DNA of 64,000 nt from JANLYC01 sp963750495 (GTDB lineage Bacteria; Actinomycetota; Actinomycetes; Propionibacteriales; Nocardioidaceae): positions 62,001-126,000 of the forward strand of contig CAVVQV010000002.1 of the NCBI GenBank assembly GCA_963750495.1. The letters are read 5' to 3'. Below, one piece after another: positions 23,262 to 31,228 of this stretch (position 1 is the stretch's first letter; each line of letters begins with the position of its first letter). Below the pieces are notes generated by a model. That model was given only the letters and a program-made list of their open reading frames with translations, was not told where the DNA came from and did no database searches. Position numbers and translations under genes: made by a program.

Positions 23262-25316
23262 GTGAACGACGAAATCACCCGCGAACAGCTCCATCTGCTG
23301 CAATCGCGGGAGGCATTGCACCGCATGCGGGAGCGGACGGCCTCGATGGAGGTGCTCAGCGGGGACCGCGTCAGCGGTGAGTACCTGAAGTTCACCCTCT
23401 GGAAGCGGATGAAGGCGCTCGAGGACGATCCCACGGTCCCGCTCTTCTTCGGCCGGCTCGACTACGGCGCAGCGGCCCAGACCGCCGCCGGGAGCGTGGG
23501 GTTTCCAGGCGAACGGTTCTACATCGGCCGTCGACACGTCACCGACGAGCAGGGTGACCCGCTGGTGGTCGACTGGCGAGCGCCGATCTCCCGGCCGTTC
23601 TACCGGGCCAGCAAGTCCACGGCGATGGGCCTACGGCTCCGGCGACGCTTCGGCTTCCAGCACGGCGAGGTCACGGCGTACGAGGACGAGACGCTGGACC
23701 TCACCACAGCCGCCGACGCAGCGGCGGCATCGCCGAGCGGCCCGGTGGACCTGCACAGCGCGATCCTGGAGGCCGAGATCGAACGGCCCCGCACCGGACC
23801 GATGCGTGACATCGTCGCGACGATCCAGCCGGAGCAGGATGACATCGTCCGTGCCGACCTGGCCCGTTCGGTCTGCGTCCAGGGTGCGCCGGGCACGGGC
23901 AAGACGGCGGTTGGCCTGCACCGAGCGGCCTACCTGCTCTACACGCACCGAGACCAGCTCGACCGTCAGGGCGTGCTCGTGGTCGGGCCGAACGCGTCGT
24001 TCCTGCGCTACATCGCCGACGTGCTTCCCGCTCTCGGAGAGATCGATGCCAAGCAGACCACCGTCGAGGAGCTGGTCGCCCACGTACCGATCAAGGTCGT
24101 CGACGCGGTGCCGATAGCCCTCATCAAGGGCGACGTCCGGATGGCCACCGTGGTCGAGAACGCCCTCTGGGCCATGCTGCAGCCTGCGTCGGAGGGGCTC
24201 GTCGTGCCGATCGGGGCCAGGCGGTGGCGGGTGCCGGCGTACGAGGCGGACGAGATCGTCGCGGAGCTCCGGGACCGTGGCGTCCGATACGGCGCCGGCC
24301 GGGCGATGCTCCCGCAGCGGCTGGCGCACGCGATCTTGGTCAAGATGGAGCTCGCCGGTGACTCCCCGGACGACCGGGTACAGAACTCGGTGGCGCGTAG
24401 CCGGCCGGTCAAGGCCATGACCGACCTCCTCTGGCCGGCCGTCGACCCGCGGCGGCTCGTGATGCGGATTCTCGGTGACCCGGCCGTGCTGGCGGCAGCC
24501 GCGGACGGCTGCCTCGACGAGCACGAGCAGGCAGCGATTTCTTGGGCCAAGCCGCCGAAGGGGCCCGGCTCGGCGAAGTGGTCGCTGCACGACGCCGTGC
24601 TCGTCGACGAGGCGTCCGATCTCCTCGATCGGACCAGGAGCCTGGGACACGTCGTGCTCGACGAGGCGCAGGATCTCTCGCCGATGATGCTGCGCAGCGT
24701 CGGACGCCAGTGTTCGACCGGGTCGGCGACGATCCTGGGCGACCTGGCGCAGGCGACGACCCCGTGGGCCGTGTCGAGCTGGGGCGCCGCGCTGGGGCAC
24801 CTCGGCAAGCCGTCGGCTCATGTCGAGGAGCTCACCGTCGGGTTCCGGGTGCCCGGAGACGTCATCGACTACGCGGCCGGCCTGCTCCCGACGATCGCGC
24901 CGACCCTGCGCAAGCCGACGTCGGTACGCCGCGCACGTGGCGAGCTCGAGCTCCGGCCCTCGACGGACGTGATCGGTGACGGGGTGGCGGTCGTGCGCTC
25001 GCTGCTCGGCGAGGACGGCTCGATCGGCCTGATCGTCCCCGACGCGCTCACGGACACGGCCAACGTCGCCCTCGACGCGGCCGGTGTCGACCACAGCGTG
25101 CTCGGTCGAGACGATGACATCGAGGCCCGGGTCGACGTCGTACCGGCCTCCCTGGTCAAGGGGCTCGAGTTCGACCACGTGGTGCTGCTCGAGCCGGCCG
25201 ACATCGCCGCTGCCGAGGCCGATCGGGTCACCGGGCTGCGACGCCTCTACGTCTGCCTCACCCGCGCTGTCACGTCGCTCGTTGTCCTCCACGCCAAGCC
25301 GATCCCCCGCGGCTGA
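23262..25316 (+). CDS. helD: HelD-like UvrD/Rep-family ATPase (RNA polymerase recycling factor)
   Basis: 684 residues. The N-terminal part (REQLHLLQSREALHRMRERT) is the helical arm. It is followed by the family signature FFGRLDYG...ERFYIGRRHVTDEQGDPLVVDWRAPISRPFY. The SF1 ATPase has Walker A QGAPGTGKTAVGLHRAAYLL, Walker B VVLDEAQDLSP and a C-terminal domain ending RRLYVCLTRAVTSLVVLH. HelD proteins pull stalled RNA polymerase off DNA and, in mycobacteria and streptomycetes, can protect against rifamycins. The closest match by layout is the actinobacterial class II form. The GTG start is supported by a leaderless -10. A much longer open frame upstream has no support. Confidence 0.9.
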   Translation: MNDEITREQLHLLQSREALHRMRERTASMEVLSGDRVSGEYLKFTLWKRMKALEDDPTVPLFFGRLDYGAAAQTAAGSVGFPGERFYIGRRHVTDEQGDPLVVDWRAPISRPFYRASKSTAMGLRLRRRFGFQHGEVTAYEDETLDLTTAADAAAASPSGPVDLHSAILEAEIERPRTGPMRDIVATIQPEQDDIVRADLARSVCVQGAPGTGKTAVGLHRAAYLLYTHRDQLDRQGVLVVGPNASFLRYIADVLPALGEIDAKQTTVEELVAHVPIKVVDAVPIALIKGDVRMATVVENALWAMLQPASEGLVVPIGARRWRVPAYEADEIVAELRDRGVRYGAGRAMLPQRLAHAILVKMELAGDSPDDRVQNSVARSRPVKAMTDLLWPAVDPRRLVMRILGDPAVLAAAADGCLDEHEQAAISWAKPPKGPGSAKWSLHDAVLVDEASDLLDRTRSLGHVVLDEAQDLSPMMLRSVGRQCSTGSATILGDLAQATTPWAVSSWGAALGHLGKPSAHVEELTVGFRVPGDVIDYAAGLLPTIAPTLRKPTSVRRARGELELRPSTDVIGDGVAVVRSLLGEDGSIGLIVPDALTDTANVALDAAGVDHSVLGRDDDIEARVDVVPASLVKGLEFDHVVLLEPADIAAAEADRVTGLRRLYVCLTRAVTSLVVLHAKPIPRG

Positions 25317-25429
25317 CTTCCCCCCTCCTCCCCCCTCCTCCCTCTCTCCCCTCCCCTCCTGCCTGACCTGCCTGACCTGCCTGACCTGCCTGAGCCTGCC
25401 TGGCCTGCCTGGCCTGCCTGGCCTGCCTG
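25317..25429. repeat. Polypyrimidine run and 9-bp tandem CCTGCCTGR repeats
   Basis: Directly after the helD stop the plus strand has about 45 nt of almost pure C/T (CCCCTCCTCC and similar). Then come tandem 9-bp units CTGCCTGAC (four) and CTGCCTGGC (four), separated by one GCC insertion. This is simple-sequence DNA between convergent genes. It is open in several frames but is not coding. Confidence 0.8.
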
Positions 25430-25519
25430 GCGTTTGCCTAGTGAACAAGCCAGCTGCCTACTGACCTAGGCGGATTTGCCTTGTCCAGGAGGAGGGTGGC
25501 TTGTTCACTAGGCAAACGC
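25430..25519. repeat. Long inverted repeat: 23-bp perfect arms, 44-nt loop
   Basis: The arm at 25430-25452 begins GCGTTTGCCTAGTGAACAAG and its exact reverse complement lies at 25497-25519. The loop (25453-25496) contains GCCTA and TAGGC, which can pair in a smaller inner stem. Shortly after, the 16-mer CGGACGGCCACGGGG repeats twice (from about 25520 and 25543). It lies between convergent genes, so a bidirectional terminator is possible. The AT-rich ends and long perfect arms also fit a MITE-like element. Confidence 0.8.
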
Positions 25520-25595
25520 GGACGGCCACGGGGCCAAGCACGGACGGCCACGGGGTCAGGAGCGGCCGGGCGGCGACAAGTGAGGGGCGACCGGG

Positions 25596-26441
25596 TCAGC
25601 CGAAGAGGCCGGCGCCGTTGAGACCGCGGGAGTCCTGCTTGAGAGCGGTGTCGATCCCGAAGGCCGACGCGAGCACGATGCTGTGCAGCGGCTGCGGGAG
25701 CTGTTCGTGGATCTGGACGACGTAGTTGTCGGCCTGGGTGAACATCGTCTTGGCCAGGCCCTCCCAGGTCTTGGTGATCCGAGCGACCTCTCGGCCGCTG
25801 TGGTCCTGGATGTTGAAGTTCCAGGCACGCCAGTTCTCGCCGTTGAGCATCCCGATGCGCTGCCCCTCCGACTCGAGAGCGAAGCGGATCTTGCCGATCA
25901 CGTTCTGCTGGACGATCTGACCCAGCTCGCGACCGTCACCGCCCTCGACGATGATGCGCGACTTCATCCACTTGCGCGGTCGGGTCAGGGCCAGCACCAC
26001 CTGACCGTTCCGGTCGACGACCTGGAACTTGTGGGTCATGAACTGGTCGACGGAGGAGACGAGCCGCGCGGCCTTCTTCAACGTGCTCTGACCGACCTGC
26101 CGGACCGCGCCGATCTGCTGACCCTGCTGGTCGTAGATGGCGAACTCCTGGTTGATCTCGATGAGCTTCGCTTTCTGGTTGACCACCAGCACCGACTCGG
26201 TGAAGAGCGTCCCTCCCCCGGCCGACACGCCGGCCACGCCCGCGCGCTGCACGTCGCGCTGTACCTTCTCGGTGGCCCGGTTGACCGTGGGAACGTGACC
26301 GCTGCCGCCCGGTGGGTCGACGCTCTGCCGCCCGTGGCTGGCCACGTGCTCGGTCCAGTTCTTCCCGTCGTAGTAGCGGTGCTCGTGACGACCCCACGGG
26401 TCCGGATACCAGTTGGGTGCGTGCCCTGTCATCTCAACCAT
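25596..26441 (-). CDS. DUF2510 plus LURP-one/phospholipid-scramblase-like domain protein
   Basis: 281 residues. Residues 5-35 are a DUF2510 (SHOCT/WW-like) motif: APNWYPDPWGRHEHRYYDGK followed by NWTEHV. From about residue 75 a LURP-one/scramblase-like twelve-stranded barrel follows: LFTESVLVVNQKAKLIEINQ, FAIYDQQGQQIGAVRQ, QVVDRNGQVVLALTRP, IRFALESEGQRIGMLNGENW and IQDHSGREVARITKTWEGLA. The C-terminus (LHSIVLASAFGIDTALKQDS) resembles the buried helix of these folds. It is probably membrane or lipid associated, but bacterial members are uncharacterised. The ATG at 26441 is favoured because a -10 lies 7 nt upstream; ATG at 26432 is the alternative. Confidence 0.85.
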   Translation of the reverse strand: MVEMTGHAPNWYPDPWGRHEHRYYDGKNWTEHVASHGRQSVDPPGGSGHVPTVNRATEKVQRDVQRAGVAGVSAGGGTLFTESVLVVNQKAKLIEINQEFAIYDQQGQQIGAVRQVGQSTLKKAARLVSSVDQFMTHKFQVVDRNGQVVLALTRPRKWMKSRIIVEGGDGRELGQIVQQNVIGKIRFALESEGQRIGMLNGENWRAWNFNIQDHSGREVARITKTWEGLAKTMFTQADNYVVQIHEQLPQPLHSIVLASAFGIDTALKQDSRGLNGAGLFG

Positions 26442-26448
26442 GAGGCGA

Positions 26449-26456
26449 ACTGTAAT
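26449..26456. promoter_or_regulatory. Overlapping -10 boxes of a bidirectional leaderless promoter
   Basis: ACTGTAAT serves both directions. TGTAAT (26451-26456, plus strand) lies exactly 7 nt before the ATG at 26464. TACAGT (complement of 26449-26454) lies exactly 7 nt before the minus-strand ATG at 26441. The two -10 boxes share 4 bp, so only one polymerase could open this site at a time. Confidence 0.6.
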
Positions 26457-26463
26457 CGCGAAG

Positions 26464-27156
26464 ATGGATCATGGAGTCGTGAAGCCCACAGACAATGCCG
26501 CGATCGTGAGGTGGGAGCGCGACTTCCCCGGTTTGTCCGCCCTCGGCCAGGAGCTCGTCCGCCGCTACGGTTCGGTCTCCCGCAGCTACCACGACGCACA
26601 GCACCTGCTCGAGGTCCTCGACGCGGTCGACGCCATGGCCGCCGAGGCGGCCGACGCGCAGGCCGTCCGGCTGGCCGCCTGGTTCCACGACGCGGTGTAC
26701 GACGTCCGCGCGACCGACAACGAGGAACGCTCCGCCCAGCTCGCCGACGCCGTTCTCCCGACTTATGACGTCGACGAGGCGACCGTGGCTGAAGTCGTCC
26801 GACTGGTCCGCCTCACCGAGACCCATGACCCCACTCCCGGCGACGCCAATGGTGAGGTGCTGTGCGACGCCGACCTCGCCATCCTGGCCAGCGACGGTGA
26901 GCGCTACGCGTCGTACGTCGACGGGGTCCGGGCCGAGTACCGCCATGTCGACGACGCCACGTTCGCCACGGGCCGGTCGGCCGTGCTGCGCCAGCTCCTC
27001 GGCCTCCCCAGCCTGTTCAGGACAACGTACGGCCGGCTCACCTGGGAGTCTCGCGCCCGGACCAACGTGACGAGCGAGCTCGATGAGCTGACGGCCACCT
27101 CGAGCGACCGGGCGCACGGACGCTCGGGGCAGGGCGCGGACGGGCCGACCGGCTAG
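26464..27156 (+). CDS. HD-domain metal-dependent phosphohydrolase-like protein
   Basis: 230 residues. The HD-type metal site is seen as SRSYHDAQHLLEVLDAV (first His), LAAWFHDAVYDVRATDNEER (HD pair) and LCDADLAILASDGERYASYV (distal Asp). This arrangement is the predicted metal-dependent HD superfamily found with YfbR/COG4339 proteins, where the ExxSA motif (DNEERSAQLA) follows HD-x-VY. The substrate is unknown; nucleotides or phosphoesters are likely. The start ATG at 26464 is supported by the shared -10. It ends 4 bp inside the convergent LD-carboxypeptidase gene. Confidence 0.85.
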   Translation: MDHGVVKPTDNAAIVRWERDFPGLSALGQELVRRYGSVSRSYHDAQHLLEVLDAVDAMAAEAADAQAVRLAAWFHDAVYDVRATDNEERSAQLADAVLPTYDVDEATVAEVVRLVRLTETHDPTPGDANGEVLCDADLAILASDGERYASYVDGVRAEYRHVDDATFATGRSAVLRQLLGLPSLFRTTYGRLTWESRARTNVTSELDELTATSSDRAHGRSGQGADGPTG

Positions 27157-28352
27157 GCGAGCGGAGCTGCGGCCAGCAGCAGGGAACGTCGTTCAGCATC
27201 CAACGTCGCCACAGCCCCGAGCGGCACCGTGGCGCTCGAGGGGGTGTGCCCCACATCGAATCCCCGCACGAGCGGCACGCCCAACGGCACCAGTCGCTGC
27301 TCGATCACCCGGTCCACCTCGGCCGGGTCGCCGCAGTCGGTGAAGGCACCGATGACGACGCCGGCGACACCGGAGAACCAGCCGGTCCGGACCAGCTGGG
27401 TGAGCAACCGGTCGATCCGGTAGGGCTCCTCGCCGATCTCCTCGAGGACCGCGATTCCTCCCGTGGCGGGGCGGCTGAATGGCGTACCGACCTCCGCGGC
27501 GAGCACGGCCAGGTTGCCCCCGATGAGCACGCCCGAGGCGGTGCCTCCGACGAGCGTTGACATCGGCTGGCCGGCCAGCAGGTCGACGGCTTCCGGCTCC
27601 ATCACAGCTCGGCGTAGCTGCTCGGCGCTCTCCTCGGTGGCAGCCCCCAACGAGGTCACCACATGCCCGTGCACGGTGACCAGCCCGAGCCTCGTGGCGA
27701 CCGCCTGGTGCAATGCGGTGACGTCGGAGAACCCGACCAGCAGCTTGGGTTCGACCTCCGCCAGCCGACGCCAGTCGAGCAGGTCGACCATCCGCTGCGC
27801 GCCGTACCCTCCGCGCGCGATCCACACCGCGGCGAGGTCCGGATCGGCCCAGGCGGCTGCGAAGTCGGCAGCGCGGTCCTCGTCGGACCCGGCGAGATAG
27901 CTCAGCGACGGATGCCTGCCCAGCACGTGCGGCCCCACCGTCACCCGCAGGCCCCAGGACTCCAACCTGGCAACGCCCGCTTGCAGCCGGTCCTCCGGTA
28001 CGACGCCCGAGGTGGCGACGACGCCGACCGCGTCCCCCGCCATGAGCCGCCGCGGCCGCAACAGCGCGTTGCCGAGGGCTCGACGGGCCGGTGCTGTCGC
28101 CTTGCGTCGGCGCAGGCCGGTCTCCCTCAGCCGCGCAACCAGCTCGCGCGACGAGATGGGGATGGCACCCGCCGCCACCAGCCGGTGGTACGCCTCGGCG
28201 GGGACGTCGTAGTGGTCCCGCTCGAATCCGCGTCTCGGGATCCCGTGGTGCGCAGCGAACCGGTGCAGCTCGTCCAAAGACAGGTCACTGACGAGGTGCG
28301 ACCACAGCCTGCCGTGCGCGGGCCAGGCAGGCGGATCGATGAAGATCGTCAC
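27153..28352 (-). CDS. DUF4031 domain fused to LD-carboxypeptidase (peptidase S66)
   Basis: 399 residues. Residues 1-85 are DUF4031 (TIFIDPPAWPAHGRLWSHLV, GIPRRGFERDHYDVPAEAYH), a small domain normally encoded as a free protein. Residues 105-399 are an S66 LD-carboxypeptidase: GDAVGVVATSG, ARGGYGAQRMVDLLDW, nucleophile Ser in LLVGFSDVTALHQAV, catalytic Glu in LEEIGEEPYRIDRLL, and His in GFDVGHTPSSATVPLG. S66 enzymes cut the L-D peptide bond releasing terminal D-Ala from murein tetrapeptides, usually in the cytoplasm during peptidoglycan recycling. No signal peptide is present. The fusion suggests the DUF4031 part may handle a muropeptide or nucleotide-sugar remnant, which is inference. Confidence 0.88.
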   Translation of the reverse strand: MTIFIDPPAWPAHGRLWSHLVSDLSLDELHRFAAHHGIPRRGFERDHYDVPAEAYHRLVAAGAIPISSRELVARLRETGLRRRKATAPARRALGNALLRPRRLMAGDAVGVVATSGVVPEDRLQAGVARLESWGLRVTVGPHVLGRHPSLSYLAGSDEDRAADFAAAWADPDLAAVWIARGGYGAQRMVDLLDWRRLAEVEPKLLVGFSDVTALHQAVATRLGLVTVHGHVVTSLGAATEESAEQLRRAVMEPEAVDLLAGQPMSTLVGGTASGVLIGGNLAVLAAEVGTPFSRPATGGIAVLEEIGEEPYRIDRLLTQLVRTGWFSGVAGVVIGAFTDCGDPAEVDRVIEQRLVPLGVPLVRGFDVGHTPSSATVPLGAVATLDAERRSLLLAAAPLA

Positions 28353-28413
28353 CCGGTCACCGTGTCACATCCCGAAGCCAGCGCCGGCGCCGGCGCCGCG
28401 GGTGGCCAGGGGG

Positions 28414-29160
28414 TCAGGCCGTGCCGGTCGCGGAGTCGCCGCGAGTCCCGCAGGCGTCGTCGAGCAGCATCCGCCACGAGCGGACGAAACCCGCGTCGAC
28501 GTGCGACTTCGTCCAGGACTCGCCGGGCCGGACGGCTGCACCCAGATGCACGGCACGGATGCCGGCCTGCACCAGCCAGGGGACGTGCTCGGCCCGGAGA
28601 CCGTCGGCGGCGATCGCCAGCGCCGCGAAGTCAGGCGACGACTGCGCCAGCGCGATCAGGTCGTCGAAGCCGGAGTTCATCCCCAGCACGGCCCCGGCGG
28701 TGTGGACACCGTCGAGGCCGGGGAGGCCGGCCAGCTGCCGCACGGCCCGACGCGGCTCCAGGACGCGGTCGAAGGCACGGTCGAACGTCCAGGGCTTGCC
28801 GAGCAATCCGTCGGCGAGCGCGGCGCAGGTGTCGACGTCGATGTCGAGGTCGCGTGTGAGGAACCCGAACACGAACCCCTCCACGCCAAGCGAGAGGTAG
28901 TCGGCCACCAGGCCGCGCAGCCGCGCGAACTCACCGCCCTGGGTCGTGAAGCCGTCGCTGAGACGCAAGGTGACGCGCACCGGCAGGTCGGTGGCCCGCA
29001 CGATCGCGCTGACGAGGCCGGGCTCGACGGAGCGGAACCCCGCCTCGTCGACGGCAACCACGTGCAGTCGGTGCGCCCCACCCTCCTGGGCCTGCTCGGC
29101 ATCCTGGGGGTGCAAGGCGACCACCTCGACCAGCGGCGGCCGTTTGGTTTCTGTGCTCAT
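28414..29160 (-). CDS. cutC: CutC family protein
   Basis: 248 residues forming a TIM barrel of the CutC family: LVEVVALHPQDAEQAQEGGA, HRLHVVA, VRVTLRLSDGF, EGFVFGFLTRDLDIDVDTCA, TFDRAFDRV and GIRAVHLGAAVRP. The usual order of CutC blocks (GADRVELC, HVMIRPR, GVVFG, TFHRAFD, GGG) is matched, but several canonical residues differ: HxMIRPR reads VRVTLRLSD and the C-terminal GGG is absent. The family is linked to copper tolerance, though the biochemistry is uncertain. The start is ATG at 29160; the frame upstream has no similarity. Divergent from the next gene. Confidence 0.8.
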   Translation of the reverse strand: MSTETKRPPLVEVVALHPQDAEQAQEGGAHRLHVVAVDEAGFRSVEPGLVSAIVRATDLPVRVTLRLSDGFTTQGGEFARLRGLVADYLSLGVEGFVFGFLTRDLDIDVDTCAALADGLLGKPWTFDRAFDRVLEPRRAVRQLAGLPGLDGVHTAGAVLGMNSGFDDLIALAQSSPDFAALAIAADGLRAEHVPWLVQAGIRAVHLGAAVRPGESWTKSHVDAGFVRSWRMLLDDACGTRGDSATGTA

Positions 29161-29186
29161 TTGAACAGAGTGCCAGGATGGAGGGC

Positions 29187-29552
29187 ATGACTTCGGCAGA
29201 CCCGCTGATGGCGGCGCGAGCACGTGTGCTGGCCGATCTGGCGGCGCAGGGGCTCGTCGACCCGCACACCGTGTCCGTGGTCGAGGACTGCGTCTCGCAG
29301 CGCAGGTGGTGGTTGTCCCAGTGGGCGAAGGGCGCCCCGTTCATCGACGGACTCGTGGCGCAGGACGTCCAGGACACGTTGTTCGACGAGGCCCGCCGGT
29401 GGCCGTTGTGCTCCGGGTGCGCCGATCCCGTCGAGCACAGCCTGTCGATCGAGCCAGAGCTCGGACCCGATCCGCACTGGGTGTGCTCGGAGTCAGGACA
29501 CGTCGTGGCGCCACTCGGCGCGCTGCCGGCGTTCAGCCTCCCCGACGACTGA
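29187..29552 (+). CDS. Hypothetical protein with paired cysteines
   Basis: 121 residues from the ATG at 29187 (AGGA lies 8 nt upstream; an ATG at 29178 is possible). There is a helical N-terminal half (MAARARVLADLAAQGLVDPH, VSQRRWWLSQWAKG) and a C-terminal half with LCSGCADPVEHSLSIEPELG and HWVCSESGHVVAPLGAL. The CxxC plus C-x4-H pattern looks like a small zinc site. I do not recognise the family. It is divergent from cutC and convergent with coxG, from which it is separated by 6 nt. Confidence 0.65.
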   Translation: MTSADPLMAARARVLADLAAQGLVDPHTVSVVEDCVSQRRWWLSQWAKGAPFIDGLVAQDVQDTLFDEARRWPLCSGCADPVEHSLSIEPELGPDPHWVCSESGHVVAPLGALPAFSLPDD

Positions 29553-29558
29553 GTCGCG

Positions 29559-30317
29559 TCAGGAGCGGCGGAGGAGCTTGCGCAGCAACCACAACGTGAC
29601 CAGCGCACCGACGACGTAGGGCGCGTAACGCTTGATGAGCACGGGCAGCACCGTGGCGCCGAGGTCGAGCTCTGCTGCCGACGGCTCGGCGGGCGCCGAC
29701 CGGGCGGACTGTACCGGGGGTGTCGTTGCCTGCGGTGCGTCGGCCCGTCTCGATGTACCGCTCACCGCAGCAGCTGCCTGCGCGGCAATGGGGGTGTCCT
29801 CGGCATCGCGGGTCGGAGCGCTTGCATCCTGCTCCGGCGGCTCCGGCGGCTCCGGCGGTTCCGGCGCCTCGGAGGTGCCGAGCTTGTCCTCGAGGCAGGC
29901 CGCGAACTGGGCGAGCAGCTTGTCGCTGACGTCCTGCATCACGCCACGGCCGAACTGCGCGGGCTTGCCGGTGATGTTGAGGTCGGTGACCACGACGACG
30001 TCGGTCGCGGCGTCCCCTGCGCTCTTCAACGTTGCTGTCACGCTGGCTGCCGCGGTCCCGTTGCCGCGCTTGTCCTTGCCCTTTGCCTCGATGACAGCCC
30101 GGTGGGACGCCTCATCGCGTTCGATGAAGCGCCCCGTCCCGGTGTACTGCAACGAGATCGGTCCGAGCTTGACCTTGCAGAGTCCCTCGAAGGCCTCACC
30201 GTCGTACGACGTGAGGGCAGCCCCAGGGAAGCACGGCGCGATGCGCTCCAGATCGTTGAACGCCGCCCAGGCGACGTCGACGGACGCGGGCACGGTGAAC
30301 GTGTGCGTGAGCTCCAT
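29559..30317 (-). CDS. coxG: CoxG-like SRPBCC protein with C-terminal membrane anchor
   Basis: 252 residues. Residues 1-148 are a CoxG/SRPBCC domain (MELTHTFTVPASVDVAWAAF, NDLERIAPCFPGAALTSYDG, GKVK-like CKVKLGPISLQYTGTGRFIE, QFGRGVMQDVSDKLLAQFA). A Pro/Glu linker with EPPEPPEPPE and an Ala/Ser-rich stretch lead to one C-terminal membrane helix (VGALVTLWLLRKLLRRS). CoxG proteins recruit CO dehydrogenase or related molybdenum hydroxylases to the membrane, apparently by binding quinone. The gene is last in the coxS-L-M-G order, 56 nt after coxM, supporting a role in electron transfer from this hydroxylase. Confidence 0.9.
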   Translation of the reverse strand: MELTHTFTVPASVDVAWAAFNDLERIAPCFPGAALTSYDGEAFEGLCKVKLGPISLQYTGTGRFIERDEASHRAVIEAKGKDKRGNGTAAASVTATLKSAGDAATDVVVVTDLNITGKPAQFGRGVMQDVSDKLLAQFAACLEDKLGTSEAPEPPEPPEPPEQDASAPTRDAEDTPIAAQAAAAVSGTSRRADAPQATTPPVQSARSAPAEPSAAELDLGATVLPVLIKRYAPYVVGALVTLWLLRKLLRRS

Positions 30318-30373
30318 GGGCAGCGGCGCTCCTTCTTCTCGGGTGCAGTCAACAGCAGTCGAGCGGTGTCCGC

Positions 30374-31228
30374 TCAGGTGCCGGCCGCCGCGAGTACGGC
30401 TCGACCCGTCAGCACGCCGGCGAGGTGCCGACGGTACTCGGCGTCACCGTTGGTGTCCGACGGCGGGTTCGTACCGTCGGCAGCCTGGGCGCAGGCTGCC
30501 TTCACAGCCGCCGCCGACGCCGGCTGCCCGACCAGCGCCTGCTCCACAGCGGTTGCCCGCAGCGCGGTCGAGCCCATGTTGGTCAGTCCGATCTTGGCGG
30601 CCGTGATCTGAGCGCCGTCGGATTGCACTGCGGCAGCCACCGCCACGATCGACCACTGCTGCGCGACCCGGGTGAACTTCTCGTAGTGACCGCCCCAACC
30701 CGTGTGCTTGGGGATCCGGATCTTCGTGAGGATCTCGTTCTCCCCCAGCACCGTCGTGAACAGGTCCTCGAAGAAGTCGGCCGCCGCCACGGTCCGTTCA
30801 CCTGCCGCGCTGGCGATGACCAGCTCAGCGTCCAGGGCGAGGATCGGCGCCGGCAGGTCGCCGGCCGGGTCGGCATGGGCGAGTGCACCACCGAGCGTCC
30901 CACGGTGCCGGACCTGCGGATCGGCCACCGTTTCGGCCGCCTTGGCGAGAACCAGTGCGTGGTCGCGCACGAGCGCGTGCGTGGTGACCTCGTGGTGGGT
31001 GGCCATGGCGCCGACGACGATCGCGTCACCGTCCTCGGTGATCCCATGCAGCTCGGGCACCTTGCAGATGTCGACGAGCAGAGTGGGGGCGGCCAGCCGG
31101 AGCTTGAGCACTGGAATCAGGCTGTGCCCGCCCGCGAGCACCTTGATCTCGTCGGCGTCACTCGCGAGGGCCTCGAAGACCCCGGCCATCGTCTCGGGTG
31201 CCGTGTAGTCGAACTCGGCCGGAATCAT
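30374..31228 (-). CDS. coxM: CoxM-like FAD-binding medium subunit of a molybdenum hydroxylase
   Basis: 284 residues of the CO dehydrogenase flavoprotein family. The FAD motifs AGGHSLIPVLKLRLAAP and RHRGTLGGALAHADPAGDLP (the TxGGxxxxxDP type) are clear. The C-terminal CODH flavoprotein domain continues with KIRIPKHTGWGGHYEKFTRV. It passes electrons from the 2Fe-2S subunit to the quinone pool or another acceptor. It overlaps the coxL stop as ATGA (31225-31228), so translation is coupled. Confidence 0.93.
   Translation of the reverse strand: MIPAEFDYTAPETMAGVFEALASDADEIKVLAGGHSLIPVLKLRLAAPTLLVDICKVPELHGITEDGDAIVVGAMATHHEVTTHALVRDHALVLAKAAETVADPQVRHRGTLGGALAHADPAGDLPAPILALDAELVIASAAGERTVAAADFFEDLFTTVLGENEILTKIRIPKHTGWGGHYEKFTRVAQQWSIVAVAAAVQSDGAQITAAKIGLTNMGSTALRATAVEQALVGQPASAAAVKAACAQAADGTNPPSDTNGDAEYRRHLAGVLTGRAVLAAAGT

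Noticed and set aside
23631..25448. Long minus-strand frame of 605 codons
   Set aside because: It is antisense to helD, with an Arg/Asp/His/Val-rich composition typical of high-GC shadow frames and no recognisable motif.
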